Positions 11,867 through 22,864 of a stretch of DNA of 64,000 nucleotides are shown here, in pieces. The position numbers and the translations under genes are program-made. Position 1 is the first letter of the stretch. Every line of letters starts with the position of its first letter. Below the pieces are notes generated by a model. The model worked only from the letters and a program-made list of their open reading frames with translations. It ran no database searches and was not told the DNA's origin. Source of the stretch: Diaporthe sp. PMI_573 (taxonomy: Eukaryota; Ascomycota; Sordariomycetes; Diaporthales; Diaporthaceae); assembly GCA_021399435.1 (NCBI GenBank), contig JAJTUP010000013.1, positions 1,054,001 through 1,118,000 of the forward strand. The letters run 5' to 3'.

Positions 11867-13399
11867 TCATACAAGATCAAAATATTTGATGTCAACATAT
11901 TTTTGGCTCGAAACCTCTGAATCTATCTCCAACCTGTAATCCTCTCCACTTTCACGATAATTGTCTAGACCAACATCCAAAGACTCGAGTCTTGGGTCCT
12001 CTTGAAGCAGAACTACTGAGCAGCTGTCTGTCCGTCTGTAGAGAAGCGTGCCATTTTCTTGGATCAACACCCTTCGTATGTGACCCGGGAGCGAACATAG
12101 CAAAGCCTTTGAATCATAGACCACTTGCATGTAATAGGAGCCGACGACCAGGTATGCCCCATTTTGAGTTGCTCGAAGGATCATAAGGGCATCGCATCCA
12201 AGCAGGACACAAATCTGGTCACCCGACTGTGCTTCTAGCGATGAAACTCCAAATTGTCCATCTGCAGTTTTAAACACTTGCATGCCGATCAGGGCACCAT
12301 AGGGTAATTGTCACAATATAGGGTTAGCCAATGCACAGCGCATTGGCAGCTGCTTTTGTGTGTGACAGTAATTGGACACAAATTTCACTTCATCCTGGGA
12401 GAGGTTGCTTGGTGGGTCAGTATCAGACAGCATTGTCCGAACCATGCGTTTGCCTTCCTCAATGGTGGGCGCCCATTTATTAGGCGGTTCCGCCGTGTCG
12501 GATAAGTCATTGCACACGAGAGTTCGAGCGACATATTCGATCATGTCACTACCGATAAGAAACCACGGAACTCCTTATACGACTCCTCTGGACCCCAGCC
12601 ATGCTGAATCCGGATCATAGCAGTCAACCCATCCAAACTTGTTCCTCAAAGTAACCAATGTGGGGATTTCAAAGAAAGAAGTCGTGAATCCTTTCAGAGA
12701 CGTCATCCTCTCGGCCAAACGAATTCCGAGCGCTGAAGGTTTGCTCGGTAGACGTTCCTTCTCACCCACTGGTTTGACCATGATCAAGAGAAGTGCTCGA
12801 ACAAAAGCAGTCCAAGGCATCGCTGTACCGGCATGTGATCACAGCGGCAGTTGATGCCAAAACCTACCTCCTGTCGTATCCACAGTCAGCTGAACCATGG
12901 CCTCAAAAGCAGATGAATGAGGGCATTTAATTCGTGGTCCCAGAGGAGTAAGGCTATGTTCAGGTTTGTTAAGTCCAAGTCTGGGCTCCGTCGGCTGGAC
13001 CGACCGTCATGTTTCCATCAACGTCCAACTAGATCTGGCAGCCCAGATACTCCATTGTCGGGACCAAGCCAGACTACGGCCCGAGTAGCATGTCGATATG
13101 TCTCCCATCATTGCGACCTGCGGGCCCTTCTCAACATTGTCTATCTGATTGGCACAGGGGGCACCAACCCATAAGGTCCGCGGCTCATCCTTGCGCCGCA
13201 AGTACATCAGTGCGGTAAGTCCATAAGTTTCGTAGACCCGGACGTTTTCAGGTTGCTCGGGCAATCCCCAGACATACGAGAGGGCCTCGTACTCGGTACG
13301 ATGGTCTTGGGAATTTGCGTCTACGCGAGAGCAATGCAGGGGGCAGAGTGCTAAAGAAAGCTGCTGTGAATGTGTTGCTGTCTGCCTTTTAGTCAGCAT
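11867..13399 (-). pseudogene. degenerate HET-domain (heterokaryon incompatibility) gene
   Basis: HET proteins trigger cell death when genetically unlike hyphae fuse. At 13,240-13,310 (reverse strand) the canonical motif YEALSYVWG is intact. It is followed at 13,130-13,200 by a diverged form of the second HET motif (…RTLWVGAPCANQ, where families have WIDAICINQ) and by QVAMMGDI. Directly after GDI the expected continuation (VVWLGPDN) sits in another reading frame and soon meets a stop, so there is a frameshift. Further down, separate frames at 12,575-12,820, 12,311-12,544 and 11,867-12,283 carry the C-terminal style of these proteins (GDQICVLLGCDALMILR…YLVVGSYY). No join restores one frame. This is a relic, which is common for this rapidly evolving family. 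The upstream limit is uncertain. Confidence 0.75.
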
Positions 13400-14797
13400 C
13401 TACATGTAGTAATTGAACCAACAGGTCACATGTACCATAGAGCCGTCTCCCACAGAGGGAGCAGTTGACATTTTGCAATCCACTTTCAATGGTGCTCCGT
13501 TCCAAATGACATAGAGTTATCACTAAACCTCCCCGATGCAGTAATAACTCGAGTGTTACGGTCCTTGAATAATATATTGACCCATTCAAAGGGAGGTTGA
13601 AAGGGAGGTTGCTGCAGATCCAACCTGTTCACGGAGGCGAAGCAATATCCCAATTCCTTCGTTCATGGCGGCTACATTGAAGCCATCCAGAGGCTTAAGA
13701 CAGAGAGGACTAAAGCTACAGCAAGACCAAAGCACACAAATCAATAAGACAGTCTCGCATCAATTACACCAAATGTTCCCTTATGAGACATTCTCATTCA
13801 CAAGGTCTCGTTTGGTCCATACTACTAGTATCTGCCATGATAAAATGAGTACAAAAAGAGAGAGTCAAAAGACATGCCCACTTCCCCGCTGCACGCAGTG
13901 GACTGACTGTATGGGATCATGGCGGGCTAGGATCTGCGGACCGAACTGAACCATACCGGACCACGGTTCAGCGCCAATGGTCCCTCGACGTCGGCTTTGG
14001 CTTCTGAAGACTTCTTGTCGTCTCTGAACAACTGGAATCGTTATTTCGAGTGGTTTCGGCATCAGCGGGGCCTTGAGTGACCACCCATGACTTGCTGGGT
14101 GGGACGTGTGCTGTGCTGTGCAGTGCTGTGCAGTGCTGTGCAGGCCTCGTGTGAGCCTCGGCAAACACGACGCAAGCCGAATATGTGGAGCAGGAACAGT
14201 TCCTGGCCAGCCGATAATCAAAACATAATGCATGACGTAGCCGTAAACGGAAGATGGACACGCGATTAGGTTTCAGCAAGGCGACTGATTGGTTCCAGAC
14301 GCTGATGGGTCCAATTATAGCCGACGGTCTTGAGCCTTTGCCAACTTGGTTCCAGGGGCAAGGAAAGGGCTAGCCAGAGTCTTGGTGCCGTCAACGCCTG
14401 CGCCTACTTCACTTTTCTTTTCTTTTCTTTTACCTACCTACCTGCCCACCACCCATTCCCCGGTGCTGATACTTCTACTCTCTGCCAGATCACGTCTCCA
14501 CGCCTGGTCGATCGGCCCTATTCAAAGTTACTGTAATACTAGACCTCGTCTAGACTAGAACGAACCTCAGGGCCTAAGGCTTATTCGGAGCAATTGCCAG
14601 CGAGGCTCTTCCCCCCTTCCACGAGAACCTTGAGCATGCGTTTCGACCTTGTGTGACAGGCAGGCTTGCAACAACAGTAGCATCTTTCCCTTTCCCTTTC
14701 CCTTTAGGTTTCGTGTCGACGATCGTGCATCCGCGCCCGCGGCGACCAAGCGATCCGGAGCGGGCGATCCGGTCATCGACAGCGACCCCGAGGCGAC
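13400..14797. other. intergenic region and promoter of the PAF-AH-like gene
   Basis: No gene seen. Contains a tandem 'gtgctgtgca' array near 14,105-14,142, a (TTTTC)n run followed by (CTAC)n near 14,410-14,440, and a (TTTCCC)n run near 14,686-14,705. These pyrimidine tracts lie 100-400 bp before the next start codon and are typical fungal promoter features. Confidence 0.5.
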
Positions 14798-16600
14798 ATG
14801 ACCCCTTCAACGACCAAGACAGAGAAGGCGGCCTACTCGGAGCGAATGTCGTACTATCTGTCCAAAGTCAACCCTGTGCCCACTCTACCAGAGTACACAG
14901 GCCCCTACAAAGTTGGCACCGCCGATGTCGAGATCCCAATTGCCGACCTCCACGCGCCGAGCGCAGCCCCTCCCAACGCCGCCGACATTCTGACCGTCCA
15001 GTTCCGCATCTTTTACCCTGCCCAACCAGACAGTAAGAGCAAGAGGATAACATGGCTCCCGGCTCCTCAAAGAAGTCATGTCACAGCATACACAAAGTTC
15101 CTCGGTTTTGGTGCCTTCGCATCTGAGCTTCTCTCGTACGTAGACCTCCCGGCGGGCCCGGCCAGTTCGCCCTGCTAACGCCTAGACCTCGCCAGGTTTC
15201 TACCACGCCATGTACACTATACCACGATACCCGTCCACAAGAATGCTGCCATCCTCGAGCCCGAGCACATCCCCGACAAGCGATGGCCTACCATGATCTT
15301 CTCGCACGGGCTCGGCGGCAATCGCAACGCATACTCCCATGTCGCTGGTTCTATGGCCTCACACGGCGTGGTGGTTATATGCCCGGAACATCGCGACGGA
15401 AGTGCTGCCGTTTCGTTCATCCGTGACCCCGCGGCTCAGGACAAGTTCTTCGTGAAGAGCACTAGGCGTACAGTCCCATACATCAAGATCGCGCACGAGC
15501 AAAATCAAGAAACGTGGGACGCAAGGAACAAGCAATTGAAACTAAGACTCTGGGAACTTGGACTTATACACGAGGCTATCTTGGATATCGACGGCGGTCT
15601 GCCCATCAAGAACCTGAATACCAGCACACCAGCAGAATGTCTCGGCCAGCTAGCGACTAGGATGAATGTGCAAGAGCCGGGTTCGATCATATTCGGCGGG
15701 CACTCGTTCGGCGCGGCAACGGTGGTGCAGTTCCTGAAGTCCACATACTACATCGATGCACCCGAGCTCAGGGATTTGGACGAACCACTGTTCGTGCCTG
15801 CGCCAGACACCCGTATACGGACACAGGTAACGCCGGCAAACCTTACCATTCTGCTTGACATGTGGTGCTTTCCTTTGATTTCCCCTACAACCTCGGCCCT
15901 TTACCGCCTCCCGCTACCAGCATACGCGGACAATGTTCCCACGGCGCCTGGTGGCTCCGCAATCCTCGCCATCGAGTCCGAGGCTTTTTTCAAATGGACC
16001 GAGCACCTGCACGCTAAGTGTCGGATTCTCTCGCCGGATCCCAGCGCCCCCGTCGTCAAAGCATCGGCATTTGAGCGCCCGGGGTCGGGCGTGAGATTGC
16101 CAGAGCCAAACTTCTTCTATGTCGTGAACAGCGCGCATCTGAACCAGAGTGACTTTGGCGTCTTGTTCCCCTGGCTGACCAAGAAGGTGTTCGGGTCCGA
16201 CGAGCCGGAGAGGGCGCTGAGGCTGAACGTGCGCGCGTGCCTGCAGCTGCTTCGGACGCACGGCGTGCCTGTGGCCCGGACATGGTTCGGCGACCTGGTC
16301 GAGGGAACCGATGCTGGCTCGAAGCTGGGTGCCGTGGAGACCAGCAGCCGGTCTGACATTGATGACGGGGGCGTTAATGATGGCGTTCAGGACGACAAGG
16401 TTATTTTCAACAGGAATGGCAACGGGGTCGTTGATCATTGGAAGTGGATCGATGTTGTCGGCATGGGCGGCGAGTCCGGGCACGGCGGCGAGCACGGAAA
16501 GCCCGAGACCGTCGAAGGCGAAAGCAAGATGGAAAATGAAGTCGAGATGGGCGCCGATACGCAGCCGGGTGCTGCTGTGGTGAGCGCTGCCGCGGCGTAA
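14798..16600 (+). CDS. platelet-activating-factor acetylhydrolase-like lipase
   Basis: Two exons (14798-15135, 15196-16600) encode 580 residues. The family hydrolyses the sn-2 acetyl or short acyl chain of phospholipids. 'FSHGLGGNRNAYSHV' forms the oxyanion-hole region. GHSFGAA (about residue 282) is the GxSxG nucleophile elbow. LLDMWCFPL supplies the catalytic aspartate, and 'NSAHLNQSDF' near residue 424 supplies the histidine. This is the Ser-Asp-His order of PAF-AH (group VII/VIII PLA2). There is no signal peptide, so an intracellular enzyme is likely. The C-terminal 100 residues after 'ARTWFGDLVEG' are Gly/Glu-rich and poorly structured. ATG 14798 is the first in frame after the CT-rich leader. 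Fungal members are usually 400-600 residues. Confidence 0.88.
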
Positions 16601-16934
16601 ACTCTAGATATCCAGCTGGGTGTAAATTTGACATGTAGACTGATTTGGGGTAGTAAGGCGCAAACTGGCAAGAGATAGAGGATGCCTATAGACCGAAAAG
16701 AGGAGGAGTTGGGCGATGTCGACAATTCTTAATCTTTGGAGCAGAAGAAGGCATTCTGAATTACAGACTATTTACCAGGAAAGGAGACCCCAATTGAAAG
16801 TTCGAAGCCAGACTGAATATTGACACTAGGCACTTGATTCTCTTACCCATTTAGCAGACTTTCCGCATGTCGAATCTTTTTCTTGCAAAAGGAATCATGG
16901 TTTCGTCGGTGAGGTATGTCTCGTTACCCATCTC
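16601..16934. other. short intergenic space
   Basis: 3' region of the PAF-AH-like gene; nothing else visible. Confidence 0.5.
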
Positions 16935-17577
16935 TTAACCAACGACCAGTCTTCCAGACGGAAAGTAGGCCTGGTACGAAGGGGAGATTCTTTGCAGGAC
17001 AGCAAGCCCTTCCCCAGTTCTCTGGTGGAGAGACCAGGCAGAGAAGCGAGTCCGCAGGGTGGACCTCGACTCCGGCCCAGACTCCTCTGGGTCGTGTGCT
17101 GGAGTTGCAGGGCGGCGCATGGGCTCGGAGGACCGCATGCGGAGCAGTCTGTCGTTGTTATTGTTGTTGTTGTTGTTGTTTGTGTCTATAGTGGCCTCCG
17201 CAGCTGGCGCCTGAGCCCTCTGCCGAATGGACCAAGACGACAGCCGAGCACCCAGGGTGGGCCGAGTCGGCGAGAAGAGCTCCCCGATGGACTTGGAGTC
17301 GGCCGTCTGGGATTGCTTCGTTCCACCAGTCAAGTCAGCATTCGGATTCTTGATACGTCTCAGACCGACGATGAGGGTTGCAGCAGCTTCTTTTATTCAC
17401 CTGGTTGGGTTGTGGCTCGTGTCCTCCGCTCGCATGCGGTAAGGCCGGCTCTGTCCCCTTCGTGCTCGGCCTAGACTTGACTATTCTCGCCGGCCTTGGC
17501 CTCCTGGCGTCGTTGTCAGGGTCATCCTGAGAGCACATGTGCTGTAAGATTGCCATGTTGGCGAAATGAGATGGCAT
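16935..17577 (-). CDS. hypothetical protein with duplicated motif and poly-Asn tract (tentative)
   Basis: Proposed exons 17401-17577 and 16935-17306 (donor GTGAAT, acceptor CCCAG) give 182 residues in one frame with ATG at 17577. The second exon carries two similar peptides about 50 residues apart (TLGARLSSWSIRQR and TLRTRFSAWSLHQR). Their DNA differs, so the similarity is kept at protein level, which argues that the frame is coding. Between them lies a run of nine asparagines from a (GTT)n microsatellite. No family is recognised. The donor is not ideal and the first exon looks less protein-like, so the 5' part is the weaker half of the model. It could also be a fragment of an older gene. Confidence 0.3.
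17154..17180. repeat. (GTT)n microsatellite
   Basis: About nine trinucleotide units with one interruption. It codes for the poly-Asn tract of the tentative reverse-strand gene. Confidence 0.85.
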
Positions 17578-19958
17578 TTAGCTACTGGATGATGGATTCA
17601 GATTTCCTCAAAAGACCAGTAAACCAAGCCTGGCAGAGTCCAGTGTTATGTTTACTCTCTGGCTCCCTTCTCGCGTCTGCTTCAGATTGCTACTTTTCGC
17701 TTTTTTGACCATTTTACTTTTACAGTCTCATTTACAGTTACGGTACACCACGCAATCCCGGGCCAACGTCGGGACGAGACGCAGAACAAGGCAACTCCTC
17801 GCCACCTGGCAAAGAATGATAAACAAGCAGGCTCAAGGAGGGAGCGCCGTGCGAAGCATATAAAGTCAAGGTTTTGATCAAGTCAGCTATTACAGGCTAG
17901 GTGATACTATAGGCTCTGTGCGCATTCAAAGTCAAGGATACACGCTTGCTCCCGAGGCTCCGGCGGGTGTCCTTGAATACCTCCGATTGGGCGATTTGCC
18001 GTAGTGACTAGGTACGTTGTGTCTTGGACTCTTGGGCATCAACATATCACTCCTGTCGCGAAGGCGTGCTTGGCCCCCTTGACGGGTAAGGTGGACCGGA
18101 GAATACTGATTTAAGGTTCGGCTGCATCCTTGTCGGCAGCTGAAGGCCCGCTGAGAGGGAATCCCTCCCCGCAGAGACTCGAGCTGGGGGCCTGGTCCCA
18201 GCCACGGCCACAATGGCGATGTGTCTGGAACGCCCCTCGGAAGCGGTCGGATGATCCGACAAACCGGCGCAAGTAAGCAAGCGAGCGCATGGGGAGATTG
18301 CTCTGATTCAACTCCCTTGCAGTTGATGTTACACGTAACGGCCGGATGCTCTCGTCGATCTTCAATGTCCCTCTTCCAAATAATTGGACCTTGGCGCATC
18401 TACAGGGAGTGGTGACCTCCTTTGGCACCCTCTACGAGTAGTCTACGACTAAGGTTTCTGGTGAAATGGTGTCCTCAATAGAGAAATATGCCAGGATGTT
18501 GATCAAAGGCCTATCGCATGGGTTCTCTGAAGTCCTTACCACTTCTCATATAGCATCTTTCCCCTCATCCGCTGCCGCACGAAGAGCGTCGTGTACATCG
18601 CCAAGACCCCCCTCTCGGTCGCAGAAGTCGGCAAGATGGTCTTAATGAGCACTGGCTCAATAACCAGCCACCTATCCGATGGGGCAAGGAAGGCTTCCTA
18701 CTGATCGGTTCGTCGTCCTAGCGAAGGTTTCACAACTAAGCGGGACCCGGATGTGGTGCAGATAAGGTTTCCCCAGATCCTTTGATCGGCGTAGCTTGAC
18801 CAAAAGCAGTGGGGCACGGTAGGCGTCTCGACTCGTTAGTAACCGAAATGCCCATCGTCATGTTCCATTTCAGCATGCTTTGATCCGCTTCATTGACTCG
18901 GCGTCAGATGAAAAGCGCGTCATCAGCGGTTCGAGGAGAGTATGTATTGGTTTTTCGAAATTGGGACGAAAGAGACATCTATTGAGAATGGTCATACCGC
19001 TCGCAGCCTTTGACAGTATCAGCCGTTGTGTGATTGTGTGCGCGTGCCAGTGAAGCCCGGTGTGGGCGAACAAGAAAGCTATCCTCAACCAAGTAAGTGG
19101 TGTATATCAGAACTGTTAAGTTTCTCTACCATTACGATACCTAGCTAGTGTCTGCTCAAGTCCTCGTATCTGACATCTCAATATACACGTACAATCGAGC
19201 CTGTCGAGATACATATGAACCCGTGTTTATAGCGCAGCTTCGGCCAGGGCAATCCTACTCGAGTGCTCGGTGAGGCATGTGGGTGAAGGGTCTCATTCCG
19301 CATGCTAACCATGTAGTATTAATGGCAAATGAAACAGTATCATATGGTGATGCGAAATGCAACCCCCTACGGCAAGATGAACTGCCAAGTGACATGACCA
19401 AGGTCCCGGGAAGTTGTGCCTGCCGTTGGGGCTGCAAAAGTCGCCGGCCTTGGATCAGTCTAGAAACTGCCGCCCCCCCGGCCGTCTCGGCGGCTGTCTC
19501 AGTCCCCAAAGGAAAAGGACAAACAAGTTTGAGACCACTAGCATGGTGCTCCCAGTGGTGCTAGCTTGAGTCATTGCCAAGCGTGTGTGTGCAGGCCATG
19601 CGGCGCCCGAATCATTTCGAGGCCTCTCCGGCTCAGCCTGGACGGAGGGCACTGATTGCGCCGCACAAAGTCTAAGCAACCATGCAAAAGCTTCTGTTAG
19701 TGAGTACGTGTATTCGGGCCCAAGCTTTGCCCAGGGGGACAGCTGCTTAATATGGATCACCTCCCGAGAAGGATCGGTTCGAAGCTTAGCCGTGTTCTTA
19801 TGATATCTCTGCTCCACTTCCTTCGTGCTCCTCTGGGAACGTCCCTCGACCGACGTCCACGAGCAGCTTTTCAGAGCAGAGCACCCCGACGAATATTTGT
19901 TGTCCACGGTCAGTCCTCAACAATCATATGACATAAGGTCGTGCTTCTGGCCTTCGTC
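17578..19958. other. gene-free stretch
   Basis: No supportable gene in 2.4 kb. Short frames at 17,932-18,428 (-) and 19,255-19,907 (both strands) have no motif and no splice partners. A 45-codon protein-like stretch near 18,560-18,703 (+) may be a relic but cannot be assigned. Confidence 0.45.
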
Positions 19959-21053
19959 ATGTTCTCAATACGAAGAAGCGACCGTGGGATCGCTGGGGAC
20001 AGTATGGTCACTGGACCAGCCCTCTTTGTGATCACCGCATTCATCTCTTTGGCGCTATACAATGTGCTGGAGTTGATCATCATTATATTCACGAAGTTCA
20101 AGAAGCGCAGAGGCCTGTACTTCTGGTCGATGCTTGTGGCGACGGTCGGAATATCCTTAAACGCAGTCGGCTACCTCCTCAAGTTTCTGCACCCTACTGT
20201 TGGTCTGGCTTCGAGATTGACTTACGTCTCGTTGGTCCTGGTGGGTTGGTCAAGCATGATTACAGGACAAAGCGTCGTGCTCTACTCCCGGCTACACCTG
20301 TTGCTGCACAACCAACGCAAGCTTCGTTTCATCTTGGGAATGATCATCTTCGACGCCATAGTCTGCCACGTTCCGATATCTGTCTTGTTCTACAGCGTCA
20401 ATTCGGACAACGGGGCCCCGTTCGTCGCGCCGTACTCGATATACGAGAAGGTTCAATTGACGGTGTTCTTCATCCAAGAATGTATCATATCCTTCGTCTA
20501 CATCCAAGAATCCTGGAAATTCCTGCAGGCGCGGCACCTAGCATTTGAGCCCAACAACAAAAACATCGACGGAAGGAAAATCATGTACTGGCTAATTTTC
20601 ATCAACTTGGTCATCATGTGCCTCGATATCTCTATCCTGGTGCTCGAATTCTCTGGATTCTACGACCTGCAGACAAGCTGGAAGGCTCTCGTGTACAGCG
20701 TCAAGCTGAAGCTGGAATTCAGCATCCTGAATAAGCTCATCGAGGTCGTCAAGGCAAGGAACCCGGATCTGTTCGACAGCGAGGGCGTTAGGATGACGTT
20801 GATCAATGGCGGAAAGCGCACGATCAACAAGAGCAGCAGTGGCGGCAAAAGTTCGGTTAGCGAAAACGTAGTACAGGCTTCGGAGCAGCGGGGGACGATG
20901 ACGGAAACAGATGAAGGCAATCCACCGGGGAAAAATGCTATGGGCAGCATTGCTTCTGTCATGTCGGTCAGCCAAGACAAGCGACATATTGAAAAAGATT
21001 TCAACTCGAGTCGGTGGCCAGGTTCTTTCGGAAGAGGAGTGCCGCTTTACTAG
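19959..21053 (+). CDS. DUF7703-like integral membrane protein
   Basis: A single exon of 364 residues. It has about seven hydrophobic segments: near residues 20-45, then 'LYFWSMLVATVGISLNAVGYLL', 'LTYVSLVLVGWSSMITG', 'RFILGMIIFDAIVCHVPI', 'VQLTVFFIQECIISFVYI', 'IMYWLIFINLVIMCLDISI', and a last span into 'SVKLKLEFSILNKL'. The layout, and the 'KRRGLYFWS' and 'QESWKFLQ' type motifs, resemble the fungal DUF7703 family of seven-span membrane proteins, whose role is unknown. A receptor-like topology is possible but unproven. The C-terminal 90 residues are hydrophilic and Ser/Gly-rich (cytosolic tail). A stop codon lies just upstream in frame, so ATG 19959 is the first usable start; ATG 20004 is an alternative. 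Confidence 0.75.
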   Translation: MFSIRRSDRGIAGDSMVTGPALFVITAFISLALYNVLELIIIIFTKFKKRRGLYFWSMLVATVGISLNAVGYLLKFLHPTVGLASRLTYVSLVLVGWSSMITGQSVVLYSRLHLLLHNQRKLRFILGMIIFDAIVCHVPISVLFYSVNSDNGAPFVAPYSIYEKVQLTVFFIQECIISFVYIQESWKFLQARHLAFEPNNKNIDGRKIMYWLIFINLVIMCLDISILVLEFSGFYDLQTSWKALVYSVKLKLEFSILNKLIEVVKARNPDLFDSEGVRMTLINGGKRTINKSSSGGKSSVSENVVQASEQRGTMTETDEGNPPGKNAMGSIASVMSVSQDKRHIEKDFNSSRWPGSFGRGVPLY

Positions 21054-22864
21054 GTATAAGCGCACAGGGTCATTTGTGGACGTGGAAGTCAATTTGTGTC
21101 AACATGCGGGGCCGGTGCGATTTCAGACATCTAAACTTCTTACATTCTGCCATGCGGAAATCACGACCTCGCCAATACGCGAGGAATAATATATGATGGA
21201 ATGGCCTTTACGCGCTCGAGAAATCTGAACTAAGTTGACACACACACAACTGGTTTTTGTAAGCCATACAATCAAGGTCGTACATAGTTAAGGAGCTGGA
21301 TGGTCTGTGGATGGCAACCTGTTAAATTTCACCGTTGACTCAACTTTATGGCAGCAACATCAGGACCAGCGTTCTCTTCACTGTACCTCGGAGTCCTATT
21401 CATGTGGAAAGCCATCGCAGTGTAGGACTGTACTAGGAGTATATCTAATTACTACAACATGCTCGGCAACTTTTCGACACCAATTTCCCGCGCGTCGTAA
21501 AGCTATGCCTCAGGGGCAGTTTTGGTGCATCGAGCAACTTTGCTAGATCAAGTCAGTTTGGGAGTTTACGCCGAATACGGTCAGCAACACGATGTTGACC
21601 TACAGTAGAAAAAAGGACCCGACGGAAAAAGACTTCCTGAGGAAGTAGGCACCATCAGGGTATACCAAGTAGTATTGAAGACGGCGCAATCCTTGTCCAT
21701 ATATCGATGGTTTTAAGAATAGCATCCCGACGATAACTGCTTAGCCAACAGTATACATCGGACATAAGCCATGGATCGATTTCATTGCAGCCCTGTCAAA
21801 TATCCTACATACTTTATACACATTCATAATGAGGTGTGTTCCCGAGCAATGATGGCAACCAATAAACCATAACTTCAGGTTCGCTCCATGGAGGGACTCG
21901 GTGGCGTCGTCGGCGCCATTATTACCACGGAACACCGCTTTTAAGTTCTTGCATCGACAGGCCGCTGACAAATGATTTTACATGTCTATCACTCGTTATT
22001 ATGCAACAGAACTAACTAGATTATCTTCCACGATTCAGGAAGGTATTTGAAGCTGAAGTATGTTGAAAGGACTTAATTATCTGCACTCAGAGACCCAAGC
22101 TCTAAAGATCTAGCAACGAATAGAATCCTTCTCAGCATTTGAATATACGCAAAGGAGCAAGGATCATCCGAATATCATCCAAAAACCACAGACAGAAGGT
22201 CTACCAACGACAAAATGAATGGATTCGATAGTAATGTGTCGGTACAACGTAGACCGACTTGTCTCTTTCACTCCGATGGGTCGTCCTTAACCTTGCATAC
22301 GACTCGGCGCGCCGTAATCATGCCCCGGCATGTCCGGAAGTACTCCGGGGTCTGCTGTGTTCAAGCCCCATTCTTAGACCCCTGTCACACCATTGCCCCT
22401 AATTTGTGCGTCTTGGTGGCGGCGGGTTGGGTACCAGGCTGCTGTTTCCAAGTCCCTTGTGCAGGCCCACATAGGCCACACCGCAGCCACTCCTTTTCTG
22501 ACTCCGATTTGTGACACCATGCCATAGTTTGTATACGTGCATATTTGGTGTGTTGGTACGGCAAGAGAGCAGATCCCCGGCGAGGTGTGCAGCAGACACG
22601 GAGCGCAAGGCTTAGGACAGTGTGCAATTGAGCGAATCCAGGAATTTCGGTATCGAATCGTGCGGCGTGGCACACATCTATACAGTTGGTCTATCAAATG
22701 GTCTAGAGTCCGTCTTTCCCACGATAGCCTATTCTAGGAAACCCACATATTACACCTCAGCTCCAGTAAAGAAACGCCGCCAGTGCTAGTCATTAATTGC
22801 CTATCGTTTTCGTGGCACAGAAAGTGAAAGAGTTTCGTCGTCAGCCTCGTCATCATCAAACACT
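21054..22864. other. gene-free stretch
   Basis: No gene seen between the DUF7703-like gene and the 3' end of the second sugar transporter. Frames are short and conflicting. Confidence 0.45.

Noticed and set aside
18560..18703. 45-codon protein-like stretch on the forward strand
   Set aside because: Too short, no start and no partner exon.
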